Origin: Bubalus kerabau
Lineage: Eukaryota > Chordata > Mammalia > Artiodactyla > Bovidae
Assembly (NCBI RefSeq): GCF_029407905.1
Contig: NC_073643.1
Location: 39,218,501 to 39,282,500 of the forward strand
DNA length: 64,000 bases
Direction: 5' to 3'
The position numbers and the translations under genes are program-made. The notes under the pieces were generated by a model that worked only from the letters and a program-made list of their open reading frames with translations, made no database searches and was not told where the DNA came from. Below are positions 1 to 11,039 of this stretch, piece by piece. Position 1 is the first letter of the stretch. Every line of letters begins with the position of its first letter.

Positions 1-184
1 GTTAGGGTCCTACCTTTCTCAGTGTCACTTACTGATTAAGTTTTGACCGTTTGTGCCCATTATCCCATTTTTCTAATGAGTCTCTTGTGGGTTTTATTGC
101 ACAACTTTGCATAGTACAGTAATTTTTTAGGAATGCATGTTTTGTTACAGCAGAACTGACTGCAATTTCAGTTTGTTCTTTCAA

Positions 185-312
185 TTTTCTTTTTTTCTTT
201 TTTGGCCACACTGCATGGCATATGAGGTCTCAGTTCCCCAGCCAGGATTGAACCCGTGCCCCTGGCACAGGGACACAGGGTTCTAACCACTGGACCCCAA
301 GGAAGTTCCTGC
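185..312 (-). repeat. CHR-type tRNA-Glu SINE, minus strand
   Basis: The plus strand reads poly-T, TTTTTGGCCACACTGC, a box-B-like GGATTGAACCCGTGCC, then CCACTGGACCCCAAGGAAGTTCC. This is the reverse complement of the cetartiodactyl SINE that opens with a ggaacttcc-type head and ends GGCCAAAAA. Confidence 0.75.
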
Positions 313-2059
313 CCTTTCAGTTTTCTATTCTCATTATAGTCTACTCTCCCTTTTTTCTTCAGTTAATGCTTTTTTTTTTCCTTGTCTATTAACTCTTGAT
401 ATGGGATTTTGCATTAGAAAAATCCAGATTCAAAGTTTTCTAACGCTAAAAGTCAGCTGATGTACCAATAACTTATCAAAAAAGTTATATTTCCTACTGC
501 AACAATAAAAGCTGTTTAAAAATTTAGAATGGCAATCTATCGTGTGAATTTCTTTCATTCACTAAAACTTGAAACAGACTGTGTGTGTGTGTGTGTGTGT
601 GTGTATAAATGTGATTCTGGCTGAAAAGTGCCAGCTCAAACCCTCGTCACGCTGCTGAATTAAGCTGTTCCTTCACATCACGGTCTGCTAACTTATTCAC
701 TGGAAAGGGCGGCATCTGGCTTTCCCTTCAGAAGAAAATAAAGATGAAAAAACCAAATTAAATTATAGTTGTGTTGGACTCTCCCCAACCTTTCAAGCTG
801 GGCCCTTAATTTTCTTAAGATTTTTAGAAGTGTTTTGTTTCTAGATCAAAAGGGAAATGGGCAACTTATGGGTAGGGTTAGGGACCTTATACTAAGTGGA
901 CAAACTGCTGGCCAGATGCTAAGCATAACTGCAGTGTGGTTTGGTGAAGAGTCCAAGTTGAATTTTCAAAGCACTCCTCTCTCCAGAGCCTAGCACTGGC
1001 CCAGAAAAAGCACAGTCTGTCCCTAAGTGAGGAGGGCCCTGTGAAGGGCTCCAGCAAGCAGGAAGACAGGCAGGCAGGCAGACAGACACAGACACTGTGA
1101 AAAGACAGGGCACAGACAGAAAGACAGACATGAGTGGGTGAGGGCGCAGTGTCTGTGTAGCAGTGGCGGGTCGGGGGCGACCACACAGGCAAATAGATGT
1201 GCAGTCAGAGACAGAGGGAGCAAGAGAGAGGCTGCAAGAGATGGGTGCATCGGCCTTTCTTTCTCTTGTGACGCCACTGCAGGCCAGGGTAGGATACTGG
1301 GATGGGTAGGGGATACGACAACTTTAAGTCCTCCAAAACAGAAAGTAACCAAGAATACTGAGCTTATAATTAATTGTGGATTTATGCTGAGGTTCAAAAA
1401 AAAAATGCATATATAAGTGTTGACACCTAGGTACAAACCAAAAAGGAGTTCAAAGCAAATAATTAGATATTTAAAAGCCATATATATTGCTTTGAGGAAA
1501 AACAAAACAAACATAAAAATAACTTATGATGTACAACTGTCAAAGTTAGGATACAAACCTAAAATGCAGTCAAAAAACACTGTTAACTTCAAATCATTCA
1601 TGCTTGAAAAAAAATCTACAAAAATATCTGTCATTTGTTAAGTGGTCATCCCTTGGCCTACAGGTCTATTTCTGAAAAACATTTGCATATTGTTTTTCTA
1701 CAACAAATATGGTTTACTTGTTTATCAAACACATACTTTTAAAAAAGAGAGATCAGTTGGTCTTCTGGCCTCAATTCCACACATGCCAAAATAAAGCAAG
1801 GCCCATTATCAATCCCAAGCATGGTATCAATTTGTCTCACTCTTCACGAGCATCATGAAAGAACAGGCACAGCGGTGAACAGCTCAGAAAACCCCACAAA
1901 ACTATTTTTACTCAAGGCCCTTTTCTGGTATTTTATTAAACCTTTTGCTTATCTTTTATGGTCTGAACAACTGATTAATGTTAAGTCTCACCTTCAACAA
2001 TAGCAGCAACAGGAGTTGATCGGGCAAAGACCACACACAACAGGCACCGCACAACAAAA
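313..2059. other. Intron without recognisable gene; two simple repeats
   Basis: AT-rich intronic sequence. It contains a (GT)n microsatellite at about 582-604 and a CAGG/CAGA-rich degenerate simple repeat at about 1060-1130. The open frames across 887-1514 are by-products of that low-complexity tract. No splice-flanked coding segment was seen. Confidence 0.7.
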
Positions 2060-2255
2060 TTTTACAAGGGCTATGTCATTTAGCCCTAACCATCTTCCTA
2101 CAGAGCAGACACTTCCATGATCCCCTCTTTCCAGAGGAGAAAGCCAAGGCTTTAAAGGACTCAAGTTGCTTGCCCAACATCACCCAGCTAACCCAGAGGC
2201 AGGATCAGCATGTGAGCCCAGGAAGGCTGACTCTAGTGCCCAGGCTGGAGCCAGG
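2060..2255 (-). repeat. MIR SINE fragment, minus strand
   Basis: The order is 'cctaaccatcttcctacagagcag', 'gaggagaaagccaaggc', 'cttgcccaacatcaccc', 'cagaggcaggatcagcatgtgagccc', the usual reverse-orientation MIR core. Confidence 0.75.
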
Positions 2256-2929
2256 ACAGTCCACCTGCCCTTAAGTGGCGTAATGAGCAGACCACGATGC
2301 ACAGTCCAAAGGCAGGCTGAAGGGAAGGGTGATGGTGGGTCATATATCCTCTTTCAGCAAGTGCAGGCTATTGCTTGGGCTGCACAGAGGGCTGCATAGT
2401 CAGAGCATACAACAAGTATAAGAGAAAGCTTTGGTAAATTTGGGGTGGGGAGCCACAATCTGTTCAAGGGAAAACCAGGTTGTTGCGGATTTAATGTCTA
2501 TTTTGGAAATTGCTAACCTAAAGGTTAGCTGTGGTCTCAGTCAGTGTTGCGTTCATCCCCGCCCCCCCCTCACCCCGACCCCTCAGGGAAACATTTAAGA
2601 TGGTTTTAACAATGATTTTTTTTTTCTAGAAAGTGCTTGTCAGGCTGCCTTTCTGGCTTGGCTAAAAAGAATCACTTACAAAGTTCCCAGACGCCTATGT
2701 GCTACAAAGAACCCATGAGGAGGACCAGCAAACGCCTGTCTCACAGGGTGAGACTGGCCCCCTGCTGACCAGCGCCAAGGCACGCTTGCAGTCACACTCT
2801 GCTCCCGGTCGTCTTTCTGACAGAGTCTGTTGGATAAACTCTCGATTAATTAACCAGTTTGAATAGAATCCAAAGTAAACCCCCCCCCCCCAAAAAAAAA
2901 GTCGTCTTTTTTTTTAGTAGATCACTTGA

Positions 2930-3065
2930 AATAGCAAGAACTTCGGAGTCAGAGACACGTGGGTTCAAATCCTTGCTCCGTCACTAACTAGCTGGGTGAC
3001 ACCCTGGGCAAAGCCCTAAGTCCACCTACTTTAGAGGACTCTTCATCTGTCAAGCCTACCTGCAG
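2930..3065 (+). repeat. MIR SINE fragment, plus strand
   Basis: The MIR core is read as GTGGGTTCAAATCCTTGCTC, then CACTAACTAGCTGGGTGACA, then 'gggcaaagccctaagt' and TCTTCATCTGTCAAG. Confidence 0.75.
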
Positions 3066-3651
3066 GGGTGCAGGGTTTAAGTAACAGAGTTGCAAAGCCC
3101 ACTGTGGACCAGGGACTGGAACTCCATAGCAAGGAAGACAGAGGCTCCCTGTTAAGTTCAGGTGGTGACAGTTACAGACACCAAGTGGGAAAGGCCCGCT
3201 CATTATTCAAGCAGGCAGAAATCACTAAACAGAGCAAACCCACCGCACCTTCTCCAGTGTGGTAAACACTGAAGTTTATAGATTTAGTTTACATGTCAGT
3301 CCAGGAAGATATTAAGTTCATCTCAGTGGAGAGCTCAGAACTTTTACAATTCATTAAAAATGAATACATGCATAAACCAACCAAAAAAGACATTCATTCA
3401 AGTTAAATTACTTTATAATTAAAAAGTTGGCCCATTTTCCTAAGAGAACTGAGTCACTTAGGAAGAACTGCAGGTGAAAAGAAAAGTGATGATCGTTTAT
3501 GGATCCAAAGGTGGCAATTTTATGTAGATTATCTAAGCAATGATTCCCCAAACTCCCAAATTTTTCTCTAAGTGAAACTCACAATTTTGGATGGGTTAGG
3601 TCAGGTGAGGTTAAATAGAATGAATACTCTGTTACAGAAAGACCTTTTTCC

Positions 3652-3776
3652 CCTTCTTTTCTTGGCCAAGCCATACAGCTTGCAGGATCTTAAGTTTCCC
3701 AACCAGGGTCTGAACCCATGCCCCACGCAGTGGAGGTGTGGAGTCTTAATGATTGGACCGTTAGGGACATCCTAGA
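3652..3776 (-). repeat. CHR-type tRNA-Glu SINE, minus strand
   Basis: 'cttttcttggccaagcc', 'cccaaccagggtctgaaccc' and 'attggaccgttagggacatcc' match, in the same order, the SINE at 185-312. It is more diverged. Confidence 0.65.
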
Positions 3777-6432
3777 AAGGCCTTATGAGAACTACCAACC
3801 CACAGGTCAAGGAATATAAGATTTCATGGTGTCTCTTACAGTCCCATTCCACTAATACTCTATAACTACTCCCATTGAAAGCAAGGATTTTTAATAATCA
3901 AGCTTACATATGGCTATAAAATGTAAAACACAGATCCTTTAGCCAGACACAGTAAGTAATAACTGAATACACCAAAAGATCAGTTTAGAAACGTGGGGTC
4001 ATTCATTAAGCAGCCCTTTCAAAAAATTAAATTGCTTATTTTACATTCAGGTTGGAAATAACTGCTATGTGGCACTCATAGGTCCTAATTAACCCAAAGT
4101 AACCATCATATTTCAGTTTTGGGGCCACCAAACACAACTTACAAGGGGTCAAACTGGCATCATCTGTGTTTCATAAGGAGTACGACCCCTATGAAACATC
4201 AAAGATCAGGACTTGAGGCAGACTATATCTAAGCCTGCATAATATATATGTTATATATATATATTACAGCAACTGACTAGGCATACCCAATTTAGCAACA
4301 TCCTAAGCAGTATCTGTGAAACCATGACTTTGGGTTTGACATGACTCTTTTTTTCCCTAGTAACTACTAAAAAAAAAAATTAGCACACTTTTAAAGTCAC
4401 ATCACGGACTGGAAGTGGACATAACACATTTAACAACATCTCCTCACTGCTCTTACCTTCAACTTCTCCCTGTAAACATTCTTGTTCTTTTCTAAAAGCA
4501 GTCTCACATGTCTGACCAACAAACACAATCCAATTCTACTCCTGTCCTTACATATTATCTTTTAACCGTAAATCTGCTTTTTCTTTGATTCAGTTTCTGG
4601 AGGGTCCCAAGGACTTGATTGGAATACTCCAGAGCAACCAGTGCATAGTCTGATGCTGAAAAGGAAGCAAATCGGTGGGACTGTGCCTAGAATGTTCAAA
4701 TCTCAAGCTGGGGGATCCACTGCTGACCTCTGACATGCAGTATCTCAAAGGGTAGTGAGCCAAAAGCCAAAACTGGAGCCAGGAGGCCCCCTCAGAGCAT
4801 GCTTAGGTGGGTTACCAACGGCACTGGATAACAGCGAGGAAGGAAAAGTCTTTACCACAAAGCCCGCGGCATCATTTCCACTAGAGAGACTTAACTGAAA
4901 AGGATGATTTCAACACTGGCTGCCCTAACAAATTAGTCTCCAACTGCAACTTCTGCCAAATGCATTTTTCTTCCCCCTAACGCAGAGGTGTTTTAAAATT
5001 CAAACATAGGGGGAAAGTGCAGAAATGAGAGTCATTTATAACACTTGGGCCACTTGAAACAACTTTTAGCCAAGGTCTATAATCAAATTATCAAGCTCTT
5101 GAAGTCAGTGCTTTATGACGGAAATAAAAGGCCCACTAAAGTATTCCAGGTCCCTTGGCATTTCCATGTCTCTGGGCAGGGCAGCCCTGCAGCATCCCCA
5201 TTCACACTGGCTGATGAAAGAGAACAGATCACAAAGGGCAGATTACAAGGGAGAACGACTCCCAACTCCCCAACTCCGGAGGGGGAATGGACAGGCGTGA
5301 ATGGATTGTAAATAATGTTGCTAAGAAAGGACCACAAATATGGCAACCTAAGATAATCCTCTTGCCAGGAATTCTTCCCAGGGGGGCTGTTCTTTTTGAA
5401 CTTTGCTTTCAAGTATGTGAGAAATATGAAGAACTTATTGAATATCTGGAGGTAGCCCTCCCCTGCCATCTTAACTTGAAGCTCTGTGCAAACTTTAGGG
5501 GAAAAAAAAATGGCCTTCCAAAATTCCAAATACTTTATTAAAGCAGATGGAAGGATAAAGAAAAAGAGGGGAGACCAAATGGTATAACTACTGATCGTCT
5601 CAGCTGGGAGAATAGTATCAGTTCTTCATCATTGTTTTCTCAAGACATCTTGCTTAAGGAAAACTCAATGGTCTGAAAAACCAGTTCATTTCCTTCAGGG
5701 GGCCCTTCCCATGCTCCTGCTTAAGGTGCAGACTTTGAACTGAGAGTTATCATCATGATCTCAGACAAACACACACAGATGTTTCTCAGCATATGTAACT
5801 TTGGGGAAAAGGCTGTCACTGCTCTGAGCAGAATGCAGCCACCAAACGACACCACCTCTGTGACGTTGCCATCACCGTTTCAGACTACAGCAGGGATATC
5901 ACGCAGTGAGTGACATGCTGGCTGACACTTCTACTTTGCTAACAGTCATAAGCACCTCTCTCTGCTGTCCTCAGGACGCACGGTGTCAAGCAAATGATCC
6001 TGACAGAGTATAGCAAGCACTCACCCCACCTGAAACAAACCCGATTTCGAGGTCTGAATGATTCACAGCATTCCCTGAATGCACCCCTTGGTCTCCCTCC
6101 CATCCACTGAATTGATAGGTCTGCATGCTTCAGATATCAATGTATGACAAGGAACAAAAAGCCAAGACAAGAAATCCACCAGTCTTCAGTTACTTTTGGT
6201 TTAATCCTTTATCTGTTGGGAGAAACGCATCCTGTACATTCAGTGAACAATCATTTTAAGTTTAGCCTTCTAATGTGCTAACACCACGTGCGGATCAAAC
6301 GGCAACACCCTCAGTCCTTATACAAACACGTCTGTAGTCACATCTGGTCTACAGTCGGGTCTGGGTTCCAGTTTTTCTCTGAGAGATTCAAGGCTATCAC
6401 CAAAATGCACAAAGAATTAAGAAAAACAAACT
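3777..6432. other. Intron, nothing recognised
   Basis: Unique-looking intronic DNA with a short (AT)n patch at about 4239-4264. Overlapping small open frames around 5045-5541 have no splice context or family similarity. Confidence 0.6.
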
Positions 6433-6443
6433 ATGTCTTTACT

Positions 6444-6712
6444 GCTGCTGCTGCTGCTAAGTCGCTTCAGTCGTGTCCAACTCTGTGCAACCCCATAGAC
6501 GGCTGCCCACCAGGCTCCTTCATCCCTGGGATTCTCCAGGCAAGAATACTGGAGTGGGTTGCCATTTCCTTCTCCAATGCATACATGCATGCTAAGTCGC
6601 TTCAGTCGTGTCCAACTCTATGCGACCCCATGGACAGCAGCCCAACCAGGCCCCTCCATCCACAGAACTCTCCAGGCAAGAACACTGGAATGGGTTGCCA
6701 TTTCCTGCTCCA
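6444..6712 (-). repeat. BOV-A2 SINE (dimer), minus strand, with perfect 11-bp TSD
   Basis: Two tandem A-monomers in reverse orientation, each carrying AAGTCGCTTCAGTCGTGTCC ... TCTCCAGGCAAGAA ... GGGTTGCCATTTCCT. A short CTG tract is at the 3' tail end. The insert is bounded by identical ATGTCTTTACT at 6433-6443 and 6713-6723, so the insertion is fairly recent and its limits are exact. Confidence 0.93.
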
Positions 6713-6723
6713 ATGTCTTTACT

Positions 6724-8085
6724 ACTCCAATCCAATTTTTACACACACACACAAAGGGTAGGGGAGAGAGAAAAAATTAAAGCAACCTGGCAGAACTTCA
6801 AGTAGAGGAGTCCTTCTTGTTTTGTTTTGTTTTTTTTTTTAAACAAAACTTCCGTGCAGGAATCCCCTTAGGGAACACTGTCCTCTGAGGCCAGAAAGGA
6901 GCAGCAAGTCTAAGGTGCAACAGAATGACGGCACCATCTGCTGCAGAGTGCCACACTAAGTTGCGAAGCCACATCTTTACTGCTGTTTCCCACTAGTTTT
7001 GTGGCCTTTACATTCCACTTTATTGGGAGGAAGGAGAGGAAGGGGTGAGAAGACCATGAACCTGGGAATAACAACAACCTCAAAATCACAACACAGCCCT
7101 TAAAGCCTCCTCATTAAATGTGCTCTGTTAATAAGGAATGGGTGATTCACGACTGAACAATGCCAATGTTTTGATGAGTTTGCAGCACGTGTTTCCCCCC
7201 CCCCTCCCCCCCCCCCCGAAGACAGAAAACAGCATCTGCCCCACCTACAGGCCAGGGCTGTCCACTAATCAACACCAAAGCGAAATTCAAAAACGAAACC
7301 AGAAAACAGCAACTGTAAAACTGCCTGATGAGAAGTAAAAGTTTTGTGTTTTGTTTTCTTTTAATGAACAGCAGTTTGAATAAAGGTTTACAATCCTGTT
7401 TGTATTTCAAGTCCCGAAAACTGGCAGCTAAAGTTCATCCTCAATTAAAACCATCCGGTGAAGCACATTATTGCAGGAGGCATGAAATGTGAATCCAGTG
7501 AAAACTAAAGATCTCAACTGTCACCTCGCTTCCTGCTTGCAGAGGAGGCATAAGAGAGTTAAGGTAACTTTCAGAACAGCCGCCCAACCCACCCGAGCAG
7601 AATCAGCTTGGCTGTACTGGCTACCTTAATAACACAACTGAAGGAAAAAAAAAAAAATAGTCTTTTCTGGCAGGCAGTCGGTAATTAAATTTTTATACAC
7701 TCAATTTAAGTTACTGAATGACTTCCCAGGGTTACTGTTTGTATTTTGAAGTTGTTCTTCCTCTTGACACAATGTTCTGCTTGCAACTTTGCTGTGGAAT
7801 TGAAGAATCCGACAAAACGGCTTTCAAACACATTCTACAGGAAACACTGTGAACTGCCTGTCATGAAACCTCACTCACCGCAAGTGAGATAAAAAACAAA
7901 CAGTCAAAGCGTGTTACAACGTTCCTCCATTTTTAGAGAGCGACGTAACCACTGCTCTCCCTGTTTGGAGATATGGGAACCGTTGGGTGCAAACCTCAGC
8001 ATTTTGTGGGAGTTAATAGCAAACTCAACTCCAGCCTGTGCCTGACCTTTGGCCAGATCACTCGAATGACATTTCAGCATGGCTC
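6724..8085. other. Intron; homopolymer tracts, no gene
   Basis: Contains a T-run near 6829-6840 and a C-rich run at about 7193-7217, both likely length-variable. The rest is unique, with no recognised repeat. It flanks the putative internal promoter and could hold regulatory DNA, but no specific site is claimed. Confidence 0.55.
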
Positions 8086-8430
8086 CTGTGGCTGGCCGGC
8101 CGGCGGGGCGGCAGCTAATCCCTCCTGTTGCGATCACCCCCCTGCTCAGCGGGACTGCAAGGCGCACTCACCACCGCACTCACCACCGCTCAGCCCAAAG
8201 AGCTCCGGGCCTGCTGGCGGGGCGGGACAGCCGCCAGAGGACGGGGGCCTGTGCCAGCTCGCCCCGCTCTGCTTTGCGTGGGGCTCCGTTCTGCTCCCAA
8301 AGACCTAGCCCACCTTCCGCATGCTCGTCCAGGACCGGGCCCCCTGCCAAGCCCAGCCTCTGAGAACTGCCTCGGAAAACTTACCGGGTAGAGCTTTCAG
8401 CCCCCGTGCGGAGGAAGGGCTGCTCTGAGG
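8086..8430. promoter_or_regulatory. Small intragenic CpG-rich island, putative alternative promoter region
   Basis: About 345 bp with roughly 25 CpG dinucleotides by eye and clearly higher GC than the AT-rich intron around it, starting in a CCGGCCGGCGGGGCGG tract. No SINE or LINE signature explains the CpGs. The island overlaps and lies just downstream (minus-strand sense) of the candidate alternative exon, as is common for first-exon islands. No TATA box is visible upstream at 8460-8700. A CCACCCC Sp/KLF-like site occurs on the minus strand near 8624-8630. Confidence 0.5.
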
Positions 8431-8451
8431 AGGCTTCTTGTCACCTTCCAT
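8385..8451 (-). CDS. ATXN7: Candidate alternative first coding exon of ATXN7 (22 codons)
   Basis: On the minus strand an ATG at 8451 opens 22 codons (starting MEGDKKPPQS, ending KALP). The frame runs to a perfect donor, CCCG|GTAAGT, at 8385/8384. An in-frame TGA directly precedes the ATG, so this ATG is the only start for this frame. The exon ends after the first base of a codon, the same phase as the ATXN7 exon 15.7 kb upstream at 24138, and that base is G in both. It could therefore replace the upstream exons and splice in frame onto the next ATXN7 exon, presumed left of the window. It sits at the edge of a CpG-rich island. The product would lack the polyglutamine tract and the CNDC half of the zinc finger. 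The initiation context is weak at -3 (T) and has G at +4. Expression is unproven. It could instead be an internal exon using an acceptor near 8600, or a chance frame. Confidence 0.5.
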
Positions 8452-8457
8452 TCACAT
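8452..8457 (-). promoter_or_regulatory. Start-stop element (minimal uORF) directly before the candidate ATXN7 ATG
   Basis: The minus strand reads ATGTGAATGG: an ATG followed at once by TGA, then the candidate start codon at 8451. If the transcript exists, a start-stop uORF here would be expected to reduce initiation at the main ATG. This depends wholly on the exon being real. Confidence 0.35.
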
Positions 8458-10839
8458 AATTTGGTTGTGCTTCATTGCACACTTGCTACTGCAGGCTTGC
8501 ATCATGATTTGGGTCTGCCCACCAACTCCAAATATGCTCCATGTTTGGTCTTATGTAACATTTGCTACTACTGTAAAAAGCACTTGAATTACAAAGGTCC
8601 TGGCAGATCAACAGAAAACAAGGGGTGGAGTCTAATTTCATCTAATATGGTCATAGAAGGCGTCCTGGCTGGTGTAAATTAATCCTTCTCTTGGAAAGGC
8701 TGCTGGCCAAAACTGGAGGAAGATGGAATTTATGAATTTAACCGTCTAGAATGTGAATTACTCACACCTGATTTTCCTGCATAACTTTAAACTGACAACT
8801 ACTATCAGGTAAATTAGGAAATTTAAATGATTCATTATATATCTATACTTTAAGGCTAGACAGACCTACAAGTTTTTAATATTATACATTGTTACAAATA
8901 TCAGCAGTCTTTTTCCACATTCTATTTCTCCAGTATCTATACTTTAAACAAACAAAAGTTTATTATATCTAAGAATAGCTTTCCTTAAATCTAGTAAGAA
9001 AAATCTTCACCCATTTTCTGTGCCTATTTGTAAAATACATCTAATTTCAGAAAAATATACACGGTATTGTCCATAGTTGAATAGCTGGATAACTGATGAA
9101 AGCTGGGGACCTTTTAGGCTTTTAATCCAAAAACTTCTCTAAGTGGATCCTTGAAAACCATGTCTTCCTGGTTAAACGGGTTGCCTGTCTCCGCTGTATT
9201 ACACTTACCGCATCACTACTCCTCGTCCTGTTAATCGCCAAATCTTACTATCAAACAGACATGGAAAAAAGCAGCCAACTGATATGAGTTTTATGATAAT
9301 AAAGGCTGCACACATAAACAGACTCAGATGCCTGATAGTTCAGAATGAACACTTTTAAATGTCAAAAGGAGGGGGGAAATTCCTCTACAAAATACCATCA
9401 CCCAACACAGACTATTTGGCAAAAAGTCATGAATTACATGTGTGGAAAAGATTTGGCCTGGAAGGGGTGGGAAAGAGTTGTGAGGCATAGGAAATGGCTT
9501 CTGTTAGAACAGACACGAATTCTAAATTTACTGTAAAACAAAAGAGTAGTAGCCACATTGCTTTGTTTTTACAGCAAGCATTCGTATCCAAACCATGGCA
9601 GCAATATTAGGATCTAGAGGGCTTCTGAAACTGTTCCCCATCCTCCCTAGATTTCTGATTCTAACAATGCAAAACTATGGGGGTTCTTAAAATTAAGAGA
9701 TCAGAAGGACACTAGGAAAGAGCCATCAGCAAGAAGTAGAAGCACAGAATGAGCAAATCCTTCCAAAGTTAATACGCAAAAATAAGACAATTAGGTTAAT
9801 GCACTGAAGGGTTTGTTAAGCTAGCAGAAAAACAAAACAGAAACATCCTACTGCTGAACGACCTGACTGCAACGCATCACTCACTGCACCCACTGCCCCC
9901 CTAACCCCTGGCAAGGGGAGCTGAAGAGGCTCCCTGATGTTGCCAATGGCAGAACTGACTGAGGGAAGGGGACCTACGCAAACTAAGTCTCAACTCCACA
10001 GCACTGCACTCCGAAGCCTGGACACCAGACTCCTTGCCGGTCTCCCAGCACAAATGCTCGCATTTCTAAAGTTCCCTTTTGTAGATGGTGCTGGTGCTAG
10101 TGGGGAAAACAATTCTTATGAGAACCAACCAAAGTAAGACAATTTGGGGAACAAAGACTTTCTGTAACCCTGAAAAATTTCAGGGTGTACTTCAGCAAAT
10201 GTTCTTAAATACTACACACTACAAATGTTCTTAAGAACTACAAAGTATTCTTAAATATACCTACATTTTCATATATAAACAAGAAGAAACTATCCAAATT
10301 TGTTCTGAAGACCTACATCAAAAAGGGGATGAATGATAGTGCAAGCTAGAAAAATAAAAATCGACACAATAAGAATATACACAAAAACTGAGCATCTACA
10401 GCTCAGACTGAACTTTTAAACACACACCTCTCTTAATGCCCTAATTGAAAATGTTTAGCCTAATGCCACCCTGTTCTGCTTGGAAAGCATTACTACTCTT
10501 CTTCAAACCCTAACCAAATAAAGTTTATATTGATATTACATTTCCTTATGATGGCTCATTCAGGGGACATGGTCACATTTCTTCTTTCTTGTGAAAAAAA
10601 AATAAAATAAAATAAACAGACTACAGACTAAAAAAAAGACTACAGACTAAAATACTGTTTTAATAGAATAACATCCATGCCGTACAGACCAAAAATTACA
10701 GGTACTGGCTGTGGTGTGGATGGTGTGCACCATCAGCTTTACTCTAGTTGCACAAAGGGAGTCCTGAACTGACACAAATTCTTCTGTGAATTAGCCTGCT
10801 CGCAGCAAACAGGCAAACCAGCAGCAGCTGGGAGGGGCC
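8458..10839. other. Intron upstream (minus-strand sense) of the candidate exon; no gene
   Basis: Unique AT-rich DNA. 8458-8700 would be the 5' UTR or promoter of the candidate alternative transcript. A possible acceptor (TTTTCTGTTGATCTGCCAG on the minus strand) lies near 8600. A 15-bp repeat, gactacagactaaaa, is tandemly doubled near 10619-10652. Confidence 0.55.
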
Positions 10840-11036
10840 ACGAGGGCTTGGGTTTGGCCCGCCGCGGCCTCAGCACTTTTCGTTGTGTAGTCTTGGGCGA
10901 GGGACCTCTGCCCTGGGGGGTCTGTGTCCTCCCCTGAGGAGCACTATTGGGGCCTTGATGAGGAGTAAAGAAGGTGACACATGTGCTGGGTATCTAGCAC
11001 CTCTGAAATGCTCGATAAATGTTGGCTATTATGATC
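10840..11036 (+). repeat. MIR SINE, plus strand
   Basis: The unusually GC-rich 5' half (gggtttggcccgccgcggcc) continues into TTGTGTAGTCTTGGGCGAGG, 'tgatgaggagtaaagaagg' and a typical 3' end, GCTCGATAAATGTTGGCTAT. Confidence 0.7.
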
Positions 11037-11039
11037 AGG

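Noticed and set aside
887..1514. Overlapping minus-strand open frames of 101-163 residues
   Set aside because: Produced by a CAGG/CAGA simple repeat; low-complexity C/S/L-rich product, no exon signals.
6441..6460. (CTG)n tract, as a candidate for the ATXN7 CAG repeat on the minus strand
   Set aside because: It is the 3' tail region of a BOV-A2 SINE bounded by its own target duplication. No polyQ exon context is present.
1..8384. The following ATXN7 exon (expected to start ERRH)
   Set aside because: No serine/proline-rich splice-flanked segment found; presumed beyond the left end.
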